A stretch of 64,000 nt of DNA from Macrotis lagotis (Eukaryota > Chordata > Mammalia > Peramelemorphia > Peramelidae): NCBI RefSeq assembly GCF_037893015.1, contig NC_133658.1, positions 145,133,982 through 145,197,981 of the forward strand, given 5' to 3'. Numbering within the stretch: the stretch's first letter is position 1; every line of letters begins with the position of its first letter. Below are positions 47,038-59,734 of this stretch, piece by piece. The translations under genes and the position numbers were made by a program. The notes under the pieces are model-generated. The model saw nothing but the letters and a program-made list of their open reading frames with translations, was not told where the DNA came from and did not search any database.

Positions 47038-47770
47038 GACTTTCTACATATCCTAGAGGCCTGGGAGCCACTGAAGTTTCTTGAAGAGGGGAAGGACCAC
47101 CAGTCTTGTGCGCTACCTGTGTGCAGAGTGCCTTAAAATGGGGGCTTGAATCTCTGAGGTTCAGTTTTGGATATATGGCCTCTTGTCCATAAATACTATT
47201 ATGGAGTCACATAATGTCAGGAAAAGAGTTTACACATGAACTTCTTTATTTTACAAACAGTGGGGTCCAGAAGGCCCAAGATCACACTTGGCAGCCAACC
47301 TGACCCTGACCCTCAACTTCTGGGCCGGGGCTACTTTCTGCCCCACCTTGCTGCCAGCCCACCCCTCCAACCCCCCAACCCCATCCCTTTTCTGTCACCT
47401 CTTTCACATCTGTGGAAGAAAATGCTTCAGAGATACCACTCTGAATAAACTATGTTCAACCGCAGGAACTAAAACTTGGAAGGAAAAGAAACCTCTCTCC
47501 TTTCAAGGGTCAGTGTCAGTCAGTAAATCAATATTTATTGTAGCGTTGTACTAATGGAAGTACCAACAAAGGCAAAAATAGCTCTCAAGGAACTCACAGT
47601 CTAATGGAGAAGACAACAAGAGAACAATTAGACAAGCTAAACATACCAACATCTTATTTATATATAGGTAAATATACCATAAAGATTATGTTTTATATAT
47701 GTAAATAACACATTATGTGTATATTGTACATATATAATACATACATATACACACACATACATGTATGATA
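47038..47770. other. Unassigned with L2-like and AT-rich parts
   Basis: 47520-47640 is L2-like (AGGAACTCACAGTCTAATGG). 47640-47770 is TA/CA-rich. No gene. Confidence 0.5.
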
Positions 47771-47772
47771 AA

Positions 47773-48010
47773 TTGAGACAGCTAGGTGATGCAGTGGATA
47801 GAGTACTGGACCTAGAGTCAGGAAGAACTGAGTTCTGACTGAGTCCTCTGACATTTACTAGCTGTGTGGCCCTGGGTAAGTCATTTAACCCTGTTTGCCT
47901 CTGTTAAAAAAAAGCTACAAAAGGAAACGGTAAAACATGCCAGTATCTTTGCCAAGAAAACTCCAAATGGGGTCATGAAGAATTGAACATGACTGCAAAT
48001 GACTCAACAA
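47773..48010 (+). mobile_element. Long-type SINE
   Basis: AGACAGCTAGGTGATGCAGT, CTGTGTGGCCCTGGGTAAGT, CCAAATGGGGTCATGAAG. Confidence 0.92.
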
Positions 48011-48363
48011 CATATGATATATCAGAGATAATCATCACAGGGAAGGTATCAAGGGGGTTCAAGAAAGATTTCTTGCAGAAAGGTAGAATTTGAGCTAGAG
48101 CTTGGAAGGAAGTGGAGGAAGCCTGGAGGGGGAGATGAGAAAGGAGAGCATTCCATGAGGCACAATGGGCTTGGTGTCACAAAATGCTTGGTGTCAGATG
48201 GCATTACACAGATATTTTTTAAAAATCCCATTAAAATTCATCTGTATCACATGCAGACCCTAACTTCTATACTCTCAAACAAAAAAGTAAGACAACATAA
48301 AGATAATACGATTTTAAGTGGAAAAAAAAGAGAATCCCAACTAGCAGTATTTCAGGGGTCATT

Positions 48364-48369
48364 TTTATT
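48364..48369 (-). terminator. Candidate distal SLC20A2 poly(A) signal AATAAA
   Basis: The minus strand reads TTATAATAAAAATG about 1.4 kb after the stop, close to the human UTR length as remembered. Beyond it the sequence becomes repeat-derived within a few hundred bases. Confidence 0.4.
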
Positions 48370-48636
48370 ATAAATTTAATATGGCTGATTAATGAAAAAA
48401 TCACAATGAAGTACCAATAAAATGTCAATATCAAAAAATTTAGCAGCATTTCAATAGTCTCAGGTTCCTAAACATTAGTCAAGTGTTCTCCCTCCCTCCC
48501 ACTTACAAAAAACAATAGCTAAAGGCCTGTGGTAGGGTCCTGGCTTCATCAGCTCCATCCTCCAACACATGCACCAAATCGGAGACTTTCCAATCAGTGA
48601 TTGGTTCAGCTAAAATCAAAACCAGAATTTCCTTCT

Positions 48637-48642
48637 TTTATT
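48637..48642 (-). terminator. Candidate SLC20A2 poly(A) signal AATAAA
   Basis: The minus strand reads GCAATAAAAGAAGG about 1.13 kb after the stop codon. It is a plausible cleavage signal in an otherwise repeat-free UTR. Confidence 0.4.
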
Positions 48643-49771
48643 GCAACTCAATAGCTCCACATAATGTCCCATCACAGAAGATCTAACACTTAGTTCAAAG
48701 TCTGTGACTAGAGTTTCTTTGATGAAGTTATAGGGAGAGGGAGAAGGGAGAAGAGTGGGACAGCATCTTAAATGTAGATCCCAAACTGCCTCACTTTATC
48801 TCATTTCCTTAAATCTGTATAAATCACAGAACTCTAGAACCCTCAAGAGCTTCCTGCTACGCTGATTTGGACAGGGAGGGGAAGGAAAGGAAGGGAGTGA
48901 GATCATCATGCTACATGGGAATGATGGGTACGTCAGGCATAATAAGCTACTCTGAGGCAGGTTCAGTTATGATTGGTCTTGCCATATCCTGGTTTAATAT
49001 TAATAGTGGAAACAAGGAAGAAGGAGATAAATATAGTGTGAAAATGTAATACTGGCAAAATACTCCCCTGCTTCTTTGGTACTTTCTAAAACTTTCTGAT
49101 CCAAAATGTTTAAGGGAAATGCACCATTAAAAAGTTACAGTTTTAAGTATTTACAAAAGCAATTACAATATATTACACAATAATCAATACAGTATATGGA
49201 CAAATTATTTCATGAAAGCACTTGTGAACTTTTGTTCCAGTATTATTTCCGTAGCACAGAGACCATTACAGACCTACATACAGTGTTTTCAAATTTGCGT
49301 TATATTAGCCTGTACCTCATTCTTACAAACAGGGGAAAAAAAAGAAGCATTTCCCAATCTACAATTGCCTTTAAAAGGCTTTTAAAAACTGCCACTGAAA
49401 TAATTATCTATAGATTTATTGGATAATTCGAGGCAATTCTCTCCACCCCAACTCTGAATATATTTGCAGTAGTGCTTCCTATTCTATGGATACAGTATAT
49501 GTTTAATATATAAGTAACAGCATCACATGTTATATCACCAATTGAGCACACGTTGTTCTAGACAGTAGTTAAGTTAGATGATGGAAGCTGGAGTCCGGCC
49601 ATTCAGGTGGATAGTGGAGTGAGCAGGGGCACTGTCTGGACTCTGGGATACAGCGAAGCTGGTGGCTTAGAGCGGGCATGTGGGGACCATGCGGGGCTAT
49701 GAAGAGCCGAGCGCCCCCACCACACCCATACGCACATTAGATGATCCCTTGACTTCTCTTCTGGAGCCCCT

Positions 49772-49954
<183 letters not shown>

Positions 49955-51195
49955 TTACAAGTGAAGACATGGTCTGGCAAAGCAAGAAAAGGGTTTTACA
50001 ATCAATAATGCCAGTTTGCTGATACCATGACTGATCTGAGAAAGGAACAAGTCAACTAATGAGATTATTTTTTCAGCTTCCTTTTGCTGACAACTCTCTA
50101 AACTGGGCATCATCGAGCCACTGTTTGGAGCCTGGGGAGTTTAAATAATTGTTTCCTACTATAATATAAATTCGATGGGGAAAACCAAAGAAAACATCTT
50201 TGTTTTAAATCCTAAAAGGTTTGATCAAGTGTCCTTTCCTCCTCAACAAGACACTGCCCATTATAACATAAGCCTTTAGAAGCAAACAGACTATTAACTT
50301 TTCTAATCCCTCCAAACTATTTGGTAACAAATCTGAAGCAGAACATACTCGTGAACATAAACAGTGCCAATATGTGAGACATGACTGTCAATTTTTGACT
50401 CTTCCTAGCGACACGTTCTAAATCCCCACTGCCTGAGCTACCTTCTAAACACTGGCTCCTGGTTTGCTCGTCGTTTAGGGGATTAATTTTAAAAAGCAGA
50501 CTTTGCTTCAGAGTCTGGGTACATTCATAAAATGAAATGATTAAAGAGGAATGCTGTTGAAGAACATAACTAAACAATGAGTGATGGTGGGTCTCGACCT
50601 TCAAAGATAGCCCCCAAAGACAGCCTACGTGAACAGTGCTGAGGCCCACTTGGGCCACTTCTCTAGGAATGCCTGGGTCTGGAGATGGCCCAAATCAAAA
50701 TGAACGACAGTAAAGCCGTGCTGGCCGATCATCTGTATGGCAAGACTCAGCATAGGAGGGGGTGTTGGGAAGCTGCCAGTGCCTGAAGACCAGATGGACT
50801 CTAATGAAGGGAAACATGTACAATTTTTTCTGAATGCAAGTGATGGAGGTAGCTGTGGTCTACTGAAAGAGAGCCTTGCCTGTTTCCAGCCATGGCAAAT
50901 TGTGATTAACCCCTGCTTCCGCCTCAGCCATGGTGGTATCACACAAAGGTTGCTCCTTTTGGAAGACAAAGGCCAAGGGTTTTAGATAACTCATTCAATG
51001 ACCTCTTTTACCCTCAGGTTCCTTACCTGTAAAATGGCCCAGGAGCGTTTGCCTAGCTCATAGGATGGTTGTGAGGATGAAATATTCAACTATTATGTTT
51101 AGGACTTAAAAATGAACACTTATCCCATCATCAATAACTAATTTTCATAGTGGTGACCCTGTTGCAGCAGAATCTCAAGAGTTGCCTCCATTCTT

Positions 51196-51353
51196 TTTTT
51201 TTTTTTTAGGTTTTCACAAGGCAAATGGGGTTAAGTAGCTTGCCCAAGGCCACACAGCTAGGTAATTATTAAGTGTCTGAGGTCGGATTTGACTCAGGTA
51301 CTCCTGACTCCAGGGCTGGTGCTTTATCCACTACGCCACCTAGCAGCCCCGAT
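51196..51353 (-). mobile_element. Short SINE (plus antisense) in SLC20A2 last intron
   Basis: GGCAAATGGGGTTAAGTAGC to GCCACCTAGCAGCCCC. Flanked by TTGCCTCCATTCTT (51182-51195 and 51354-51367). Confidence 0.95.
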
Positions 51354-51399
51354 TTGCCTCCATTCTTGTCAGTATTGTGTTAGTACTAGCATCCCAGAC

Positions 51400-51740
51400 T
51401 TGAAGCTAGAAGGTTAGTGGAGGTCAGCTAGCTCAGCCACCCATTTGACAGATGAGGAAACTAGGGGCAACTAGGTGGCACAGTGAATAGGGCACCAGCC
51501 CTGGAGTCAGGAGTACCTGAGTTCAAACCTAGCCTCAGTCACTTACTAATTACCTAGCTGTGTGGCCTTGGGCAAGCCACTTAACCCCATCTGCCTTGCG
51601 AAAATCTAAAAAAAAAAAAATTACTATTCAGATGAGGAAACTGAAGTGCAGAGATGTTATATGACCTGCCCCTGGTCATATAAATATGGGACAAGCTGGA
51701 ATTCAAATCCAAGGTCTTTGACTCTGGCTCCACCAACCTT
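51400..51740 (-). mobile_element. MIR-like SINE split by a younger SINE
   Basis: CATTTGACAGATGAGGAAAC before and ATATGACCTGCCCCTGGTCA after the insertion. Confidence 0.75.
51463..51628 (+). mobile_element. Short SINE nested in MIR
   Basis: GGGGCAACTAGGTGGCACAG to TGCCTTGCGAAAATC. Flanked by CAGATGAGGAAACT (51449-51462 and 51629-51642). Opposite in orientation to the SINE 110 bases away. Confidence 0.95.
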
Positions 51741-51869
51741 TCCATTACACCCCATTAACCATATTTCATTTAATTTCTTTTAAAATCAGTAACACATAAA
51801 TGTCATATGTATAGCAACTCTGATGACTGAGATTCTGATGGAGAACCACCTATTCTTGGACTATTAGTA

Positions 51870-52085
51870 GTTTTTGTTTAGTTGTCTGACACTGTGATCC
51901 CATTAGGGGATCTTGGCTTAGATTCTGGAGTAGTTTACCATTTCCTTCTCCAGATCATTTTACAGATGAGGAAATGGGGTATAGTGACTTGCCCAGGGTC
52001 ACACAGCTAGTTAAGTGACTGAGGTCATATGTGAACTCAGGAAGAGGAGTCTTTCTGACTGCAGGCTGGACACTCTATGAATGGA
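51870..52085 (-). mobile_element. Long-type SINE, antisense
   Basis: TTTACCATTTCCTTCTCCAG, CCAGGGTCACACAGCTAG. Confidence 0.85.
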
Positions 52086-52900
52086 ATATTTTTGAATATA
52101 GCAGAGATTATGATTTTTTTTAGGATATACTTCTAGTTTGTAGAATATAGATTTGAAAGGTCCCTGCTAGTATAGCACTTTCAGTTTTTCAGATGCAAAG
52201 AATAAAGAAAGCCTACATTAAGTGCTAGGAATCTTGAAGACTTTGAATCTTTCAGAGAGGAGTTATGTCCTCGGGTGACCTTGGTCCTGGGAGGGGAGGG
52301 GATGAGAGAGAGAAGCAAAAGGCAGGAGTTGGGGAGAGAGAGGGGCCCTGGGGTAGGAGGCAGCCTGAATTCTGAACTCTCTCATCAGGAGGGTTTCCTG
52401 CATAAACTCCATACTGATGGTTCTCTCCAATAAATGAGAAATCACTTTGACCCCCCCCCCCCAAGAAGTTTTAAAGGGATAAGCAAAGAGAACAGGGTCT
52501 CCACCTGGGAGGAAATATCATAATGGTAATTCTTCCCTTAGTCAAAACTCTTTAATAGGATCAAATATTTTCTATTTGTCTGCTTGGCTTGCCCAGTTTC
52601 TGGGTTAATATGAATGTGTTTCCTAGTAAATTCCATGGGGGAAGAGAGAAGAATCTCAGTTAATGAACTAAGAAATTTCTAAACATGGCTTTTAAAATCC
52701 CCCTGAAGTCTGTCTTGTGTTCTGGCTTATAGGGCTCCACTTGACAAACTTTTTCAGGAAGGCAAATTCATCTGCTAGTTCTGGTCTACATCTGTAATCA
52801 TCCAGTGGACTCTGAGGTAGCCCTGGGGAGCAGGAATGAAGGGAAGCCCCAGAGGAACAAGATCTAAGATCCAGAGATGTTTCTGTTACATACTAGCTGT

Positions 52901-52902
<2 letters not shown>

Positions 52903-52946
<44 letters not shown>
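52903..52946. repeat. GT microsatellite
   Basis: Over 20 GT units in the last SLC20A2 intron. Confidence 0.98.
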
Positions 52947-52947
<1 letters not shown>

Positions 52948-53059
52948 TATCCTGAAGGAGGGAATTTCCAGACTAAGTAATATACAATGGCCAGTATAAA
53001 ATGGCCCAGGAGCATTTGTGGTGCCAAAAAAATGGGGGGGGGGTCAGTGAAGAAGGTGC

Positions 53060-53250
53060 TGGACAAAGTCTCTGGAAGACCAGTCTAATTCCTGCCCCAG
53101 ATGCTTCTCAGCTGTGTGACCCTGGGTAAGTCACCAAACCTCTTTTCCCTTCAGTTGTAAAATGAGTTTAGTAATAACACCTACCTCCTGGGGTTTTTGA
53201 GATGAAATGGCTCCTGAATATAAAGTGCTCTATAAATGCTAGTAAGTTCA
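53060..53250 (+). mobile_element. MIR/THER-like SINE
   Basis: TCTCAGCTGTGTGACCCTGG, then AAAGTGCTCTATAAATGCTA. Confidence 0.8.
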
Positions 53251-56200
53251 TGATTATTATTTTTATGTAGAAGACCTATGAACCTCTGGGGAAGTGATGT
53301 AATTTCTATGTGCCTCAGGCAAGTCAGAGAAGATTTAGTCACTAAGTCTCAGGAAAAGTGATTTACTCACTAGTCACATTCAAAATGGAAAACCAAACCC
53401 GGCAGCTCCCCAACACCCTTGGTTTAAGCATCCAGACTGGCTCCTTCATTTGGGGGATCCTTGTGTTGTTCACCTCTTTTCTGATAAAAAGTTTGGAGGT
53501 TAAGAACTCCCATAGTGCTTTTGAATTTATGCTATAATTTCCTTTACACGACTGACAGATGACAAATATAAACTGGATAATCAAATGCTCCATTTGGAAT
53601 TAAAAAGACCATTGAGTTGGGTCTAAATTTGTATCAGAGAACTCAAAAATATTGCTTATATTTAGGAATTGTGACCATATCATGTCAGCTGTCTAAAGTT
53701 CTCTGCAGGAAGGGATCATTAGCAAATTAGAGAATTTTGCTATTGTGAACATTTCTGTTTTCAAGGTTAACTGCCTATTTAAAGTTTGTTTGCTTTGATC
53801 AGAGGTATTATTAAACTTTCTGATGAGCTGAGCTTTTTGATCATGAAATATATAACTTTTAAAAATATAAGCATACTTGTGAGAGGTACTGGAAGGAAGT
53901 CAGAAGACAAGGGTTCAAGTCCTGCCTGTTAGATTATAAACTTCTTGAGGGTAGGACATGTCTTTTACCACTTTTTGTAACCCTAGAACTTACAGGAGCA
54001 GCTTAATAAATGTTTATTGGCTGACTGATTGCCTCTGCCACTAACCAGAAATGTAACCATGGCTTAACCAAGTCACCTCATTTGTTCCTGACTAGTAAAA
54101 ACCAGAGGCTTGAGCTAGAGGATCTCTCTCAGTTGACCATGTAGAAGCCAGGGACACCAGGAAGTTCTCCTAGACACAGCTATGTTGAGAACACATTTAG
54201 CAACTTGGTTGGTGTGCTTGCCTTGGAGCAAGGACTGTCTCAAGGTAAAACTGAGATAGCATGTGTCCTAAGACCTGCAAATTTTTGAATCGCTAGAAAA
54301 AACTCAGTTTAAATGATTATAATGATTATTTTACTAATGTCATTCCACCCCCCACCCACCCCTGCCAAAAGAATATTTTTCTTCTGTGCCCATTTCACCA
54401 TCCGTAAAGTAGGGAAAAGCTGCCCTGCTATTTAGAAGGTTTGGCAGCCTGGGGGGTCTGTTCCTTTTTGAGCCTCTGCTTGCTCTATATTTTTTGTGTT
54501 GAGGGGGAAGAGCTGGCCTAAATGAAATGCACTGAGAATTCTATAAGCTCACTTTTGCTCTTCAGAGCAATCTTCTCTCTTTGCAGAGAGCTGAGAAGAG
54601 CAAGGGTAGCAACTGCCACCTTGGGTTTCACCTCCTCGTCCCACTTGTAGTCAGTCAGGTTCTAAAGCAATGCTGGAATGAGATCATGTATGTGAAGGGC
54701 TCTGTCGACTCTCACATGCTCTACAGTGTCAGCTAATAATGAAGATGAGCACAATAACCAGGGTGCTGGGGAATTAGTGACAACGAGCGCCACCTTTCTA
54801 CCTGATTTTTTTCTTGCCATCCACTGACATTTATTTTCCAGTGACATGCAAACATAGTTCCTATCCTGTTTTCAGGTCTGCCTGCCACCTCCCCATGTTT
54901 CTGCTTTATCAATGCCAGTGTCAAAGTTCTGGAGAGGGTCCAGGCCAGGATCTGAACCCAGGCCTGCGACCTCCTCCCCCATCCCATGTCTGCCATCTTC
55001 TCAAACAACCGACTAGGAAAACTCTCAAGAAAGTTTCATGAGGCTGCTGGGGCTTCATGATGTTCCCTACATAGGGCCAGGTCTTCCTTCTGTCCGACAC
55101 TCTCACATATTTGCATCCTGGGGTTGAGGCATGTGGGAGAAAGATGTGGTGGATGACGGTCTGGCTCAGTGAGTGACTAAGGACTGTGATCCTGAGCCTG
55201 AAGCTCTGATGTCCTCATTCAAAGGTAAGGATATTACCCACTCATCCTCCAGGAATGGCTTTTGATTTTTTGTTTTTGGAAGTGAGGTGGTAGATTTGCT
55301 AGATATTTCCTTGCCCACAAATGGTGCCAAGCAGAATCTAACTCCTCCTTCTTTCCAACCCCATCCTTGGAAATGCCCTAAATGAAAGCACGTGGGTCAC
55401 ACCCAGGACCACGAGGGCTTTTTCATTAGCAGTATCATTCTGAATCATGTGATGAGATTTTTTTTTCTCTTAAGCTTCCTTTGAGCAGGATTAAGAAATT
55501 TTGGGGAGATACTTGAGAAATTTGGGAGTACTCACATTACTGGTAATAACGAAACAGTAAATCATGAAGCAAACAATGCCTCTCTTTCTAAATTTTGATA
55601 TTAGTGGCAGGGTTGGTGACTTCATCTTTGCTCCCCTTGAGGCTGTCTTGCCTTCCTGTCTCTGTTCCCCACAGGAATGTACAAGGTCCCCAGGGGTAGG
55701 CTTTGGCAGGAGGTCACTTTCCCTTAAAGTATATCTTTGTATTGATATTTGATATTGATAAAGGATATCTTTGTATTGATCATTTGGGGAATGAAAGGGA
55801 ATCTCACCACTTTCACCCCTGTCTGCTGGATAGGGAAAGGCTCCTGTGATCACCTAAAGACACACTCATCTCTGCAGGTGTGCTGTCTCCCCACTAGAAT
55901 ATAAACTGTTTCTTTTTGGTTTGTGTATTGCCCAGGGAGAATCAAAATTTAGTAGGTACTCAGTATAAAACCAAATCTGATTCTATCAATGTGCATTCTA
56001 TGACTTACTGTCTTTTCACAAATTTCTCTGGCCAAAGTCATTTGTGACCTATTGGCCAATCTTCCTTGTGAGGTTGGCCACTGGTTGGCAGGCGCATCAC
56101 TGGGGCCACCCAGAAAGGCTAGTTTCTAACTGGGTAGACTTGGCAGAGCTTTTGACACCTTGGCAAAAATGATCACACTCCCCTCCAGCAGAAAAAAAGA

Positions 56201-57726
56201 GTTTAGGGAGGGGTCTACAGAGTGAGTTAATTATAATGGAAAGTTTTAGCAGCAAAGCTTCCTTCTTGAATCTTGAACACCTAATTTGATTTTTCTCCCA
56301 TGATTTACGTACTAACATTAATCTAACATTCACATTCTTCTAGTTCTGAGTTCTTTTCTTGTGTTGCAGATACCCTTTTGGCAATCAGTCTGATAAAATT
56401 TATGGACCCCCTTCTCAAAATAAAAATTTTTAATGCAAAAAATAAAGTTATATATAATTGCAAAGGAAACGAATTATTCTGAAATGTAGTTACCGAAAAT
56501 AGATTAAAAAAAGTCATGGGGTCCAGACGGTCGGAAGACAACTATTACTTTCTAAAACATCCTTTGTCTCTGGAATGCTTACAAATGAGGAAGGGAAGTT
56601 CTGAGATGTTTAATCAGGTAGGAGGAATTGGTACCTAACATACTGATGATGTTTGAAAGATACTTTAAAATAGCTTATATACTTGTTATTGGTTGTCCCA
56701 AATCTAGCAAATCTGAGTTCTCTATCTATGCCCAACTTAAATATATTATTCCAGCATAAATACACAGCTAATAGTTTCTTTTCATTGCCATCTGAGTTCA
56801 CTGACTGACTTGTGGAAAATCATATTTTAAGGCTGAATAATGCAGTTTGCTATTCATATGTAGTTGTACTTCTTTTAGTTTCTAAGTAGTGGTGGTATCT
56901 GGATCCTGGTGGTATCAGCAAGACCAGCATTATTTACTTATGTAATCTTGTATGATTTAATCATTAGATTCAAAACAATACTACAAGTTTGTTAATAAAC
57001 ATTGTGATGGATGAAAAGTTAGGAAAGCAGTTAGCAAACTCGAGAAACTAAAGAAATAATTTGCAATATTTCTTCAAGAGAATACTTTAGTTGCTTTGAA
57101 ACAGTTTGATTTCATTAGGATTGCTCCTCAGGTAGTATCAATGTTCATTCACAAGCAAATAATGCTTCCCTCCTCTCCTACCCAAATTAAAAAAAAAATT
57201 TTTTTAGAGAGGAATGTAGTCGGTAACACATCCTTCTAGTTTGCACTTAAAAAGAAATCTGTAAAAGCCCAACAGTTCTTTGTTGCCCTCCCTTTCCTGA
57301 CTATACAACCAAACCTGGACCTGGCCCTGCTTTGAGCCTCACTTTGCCCATCTGTATAATGAGGGACTGGACCAGAAGGCTCAAAGGTTCTTTCCAGTCC
57401 CATGACCCAAGAGTGTGAAGAGTTAAATAATAGGGTCAGACCGATTCACTCTGAAGGGTATTTTTAAAAAATCACTTTTTTCCCTTTTAATAGAGGGAGG
57501 AGTTTCCATACTTGATGGTAAAAAACAAAAATGCTCTCCCTGTGGCTGCTGAATCTTTGATATTCGCGGTGAGGATCCTAGGTTGGTCTTTGACATTAGC
57601 TATGGCCCACTTATACTCTTCCCTCTCCAATGTCGTGTGATTTTATTAGAAAACCACTTCGACTTCACTGTCTTCGGGCAGGGCTCACAACCCACCAGCT
57701 CTGGGGCAGCTGGGCAGGGCCCTTTA

Positions 57727-58359
<633 letters not shown>

Positions 58360-58380
58360 TCACTGCCGCCCGCCCCGGGG

Positions 58381-58500
58381 GGCCGGGGGGGCCGGTCAGC
58401 CCCACTCGTGGGAGCCCGGGAGCGGGGGGGGGGGCGCGGCCGCGGGGGGCGGGGGGGGCGGGGCCCGGGGATGGCCGGCCCGGCCGGGGCTGGGCGGGGC
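58381..58500. repeat. Long G-runs (plus strand) in intron 9
   Basis: Several runs of 6-10 G separated by short spacers lie between exon 9 and exon 10a. The plus strand has G-quadruplex potential; the transcript carries the C-rich strand. Confidence 0.75.
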
Positions 58501-58508
58501 GCACTCAC

Positions 58509-58694
58509 CTGGACGGCGTGATGGGGGTGAGGTCTCTGCCCATGGTCTGGATGACCCTGCGCCCCCACACCCAGAGGCCCGCGCAGATGCCCACGCCGCC
58601 GTAGAGCAGCAGCCACACCGGGGTGGCGGCCTCCTGCAGCACGGCGCCCTGCCGGTAGATGAGCCACAGCGCCACCAGCAGCCCGATGGCGTTG
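58509..58694 (-). CDS. SLC20A2: SLC20A2 exon 9
   Basis: Encodes transmembrane helices of the second PHO4 repeat. The translation [18 protein letters not shown] continues through [20 protein letters not shown] and [18 protein letters not shown]. It is 186 nt: 1 nt completes the Ser of GGNDVS, then 61 codons, then AG opening the next Ser, which is completed by either copy of exon 10 (10a gives AGC, 10b gives AGT). Acceptor TTTCCCTCCCAG|CAAC; donor CCAG|GTGAGT. The family motif is NAIGP in human PiT-1 and PiT-2 (from memory), but here the codon is CTG, giving NAIGL, a one-base change from CCG at a CpG. Apart from that the exon looks fully functional. Confidence 0.95.
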
Positions 58695-58780
58695 CTGGGA
58701 GGGAAAGAGCCGCGTGAGCCGGGCCGCCGCGGGGCCTCGGCCCCCCCCCCACGGGCGGGCCCAGCGCGGTGCCGCCTCAC

Positions 58781-59372
58781 CTGACGTCGTTGCCCCCGTG
58801 CGCGAAGGAGCCGAAGCAGGCGGTGAGCACCTGCAGGAAGTGGAAGAGCAGGTGCACCTCGGCCGCGTCCTTCTCCTCCTTCTCCTCCTCGGCCGCGTCC
58901 TCCAGGGGCTGGCCCGGCTCGCTCAGCTCCGCCGCCAGCCGCATCTCCACGCCGCCCTCCTCCGCCTCGATCTCGGCCTCGGCCACGGCGTTGCAGTAGC
59001 TGGAGTAGCTGTCGTAGCGCAGCCGCTTCTTGGAGTAGGCCACGGCGTCCCCCACCAGCTTCTCGCTGTCCTCGGGCGCCGGGGCCGGCTCGGCCGCCTT
59101 GAAGGCCGCGTGCACGGGCATCCCGCAGATGGCGGCCGTGTAGCAGGTGTAGCTGTTGTTGCGGCGCAGCAGCCGGTAGCTGCTCTCGGCCGGCGGCTTC
59201 TCGTCGGGGCCCCGGTCCAGGTGGATCTTGTGCAGCAGGTCCTTGTAGAGCCCCGAGTCCTTGTGCACCGTGTGGTACACGTGGCCGTCGCTCCTCAGCT
59301 GCCCGTCGAAGCCGAACGTGCCGTTGGACACGGGGGACTTGGCCGAGCCGTGGGTCATGGACAGCGCCCGGC
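58781..59372 (-). CDS. SLC20A2: SLC20A2 exon 8 (large cytoplasmic loop, start of second PHO4 repeat)
   Basis: The longest coding exon (592 nt, 196 whole codons plus split Gly and Ser codons). It begins [18 protein letters not shown] and includes [39 protein letters not shown], an acidic Glu-rich run, then [19 protein letters not shown] and AHGGNDV-S. The end is the start of the second inverted repeat of the PHO4/PiT family: GGNDVS, completed as NAIG in exon 9, is the family signature. The central part is the regulatory loop that is dispensable for transport in family studies. Splice sites: CCCCGCAG|GC acceptor and GTCAG|GTGAGG donor. The exon is very GC-rich, which creates a long open frame on the opposite strand; that frame is a shadow and not a gene. 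Confidence 0.96.
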
Positions 59373-59465
59373 CTGCGGGGGGGGGGGAGGGGGCTCAGCG
59401 GGGGGCCTTGGGGGGCTGGGCTCCCCTCCCGCGCCCCCGGCCCCCGGCCCCCCGGCCGTCCTTAC

Positions 59466-59669
59466 CGTAGGGCACGCGCGGGTGGCTCCCGTGGCCCGCG
59501 CCCTCCGCGCCCCCCGGGGCTTCGGGGCCCGGCCCGGTGAGCGGCACCGTGCTGTCGTCGGCCGCCTTGGCCCCCGGGAGCTCCCTGAAGACGGGCGACT
59601 CGGCCTCCTGCGCCTTGTGCAGGCTCTCGTCCGAGATCCTCGACAAGGCGCCTTCTTTCTTCAACTTGC
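59466..59669 (-). CDS. SLC20A2: SLC20A2 exon 7
   Basis: Encodes the first part of the long cytoplasmic loop between the two halves of PiT-2. The translation reads [18 protein letters not shown] and later [20 protein letters not shown], then a Gly/Pro/Ala-rich stretch and SHPRVPY-G. It is 204 nt with 2 nt opening and 1 nt closing split Gly codons, so it joins exons 6 and 8 in frame. The acceptor is CTAATATTAG|GC and the donor CTACG|GTAAG. The Pro/Gly/Ala-rich middle has diverged most from human, consistent with a weakly constrained loop and with local GC enrichment. Intron 6 just upstream carries a GGCCC pentamer array next to the acceptor tract. Confidence 0.94.
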
Positions 59670-59702
59670 CTAATATTAGGGGACACAGCGAAGGCGCGGC
59701 TC

Positions 59703-59734
59703 GGCCCGGCCCGGCCCGGCCCGGCCCGGCCCGG
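59703..59734. repeat. GGCCC pentamer array in intron 6
   Basis: Six tandem GGCCC units lie about 35 nt upstream (transcript sense) of the exon 7 acceptor. It is the same unit and copy number as the array between the exon 10 copies. Confidence 0.9.

Larger units (their letters stand above)
48364..49771 (-). other. SLC20A2: SLC20A2 3' untranslated region (approximate)
   Basis: The stretch after the stop codon is free of recognisable SINEs and LINEs, unlike everything further left. It is AT-rich toward its far end, as expected for a long 3' UTR. AATAAA hexamers on the minus strand lie at 49415-49420, 48637-48642 and 48364-48369. The human 3' UTR is, from memory, roughly 1.4-1.5 kb, which favours the last two. 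The far boundary is an estimate without transcript data. Confidence 0.6.

Noticed and set aside
58714-59673. 319-codon open frame on the plus strand across SLC20A2 exons 7-8
   Set aside because: It is antisense to well-conserved PiT-2 coding exons in very GC-rich DNA, where stop codons are rare. Its composition is low-complexity (Val/Gly/Leu/His/Arg-rich) with no recognisable domain.
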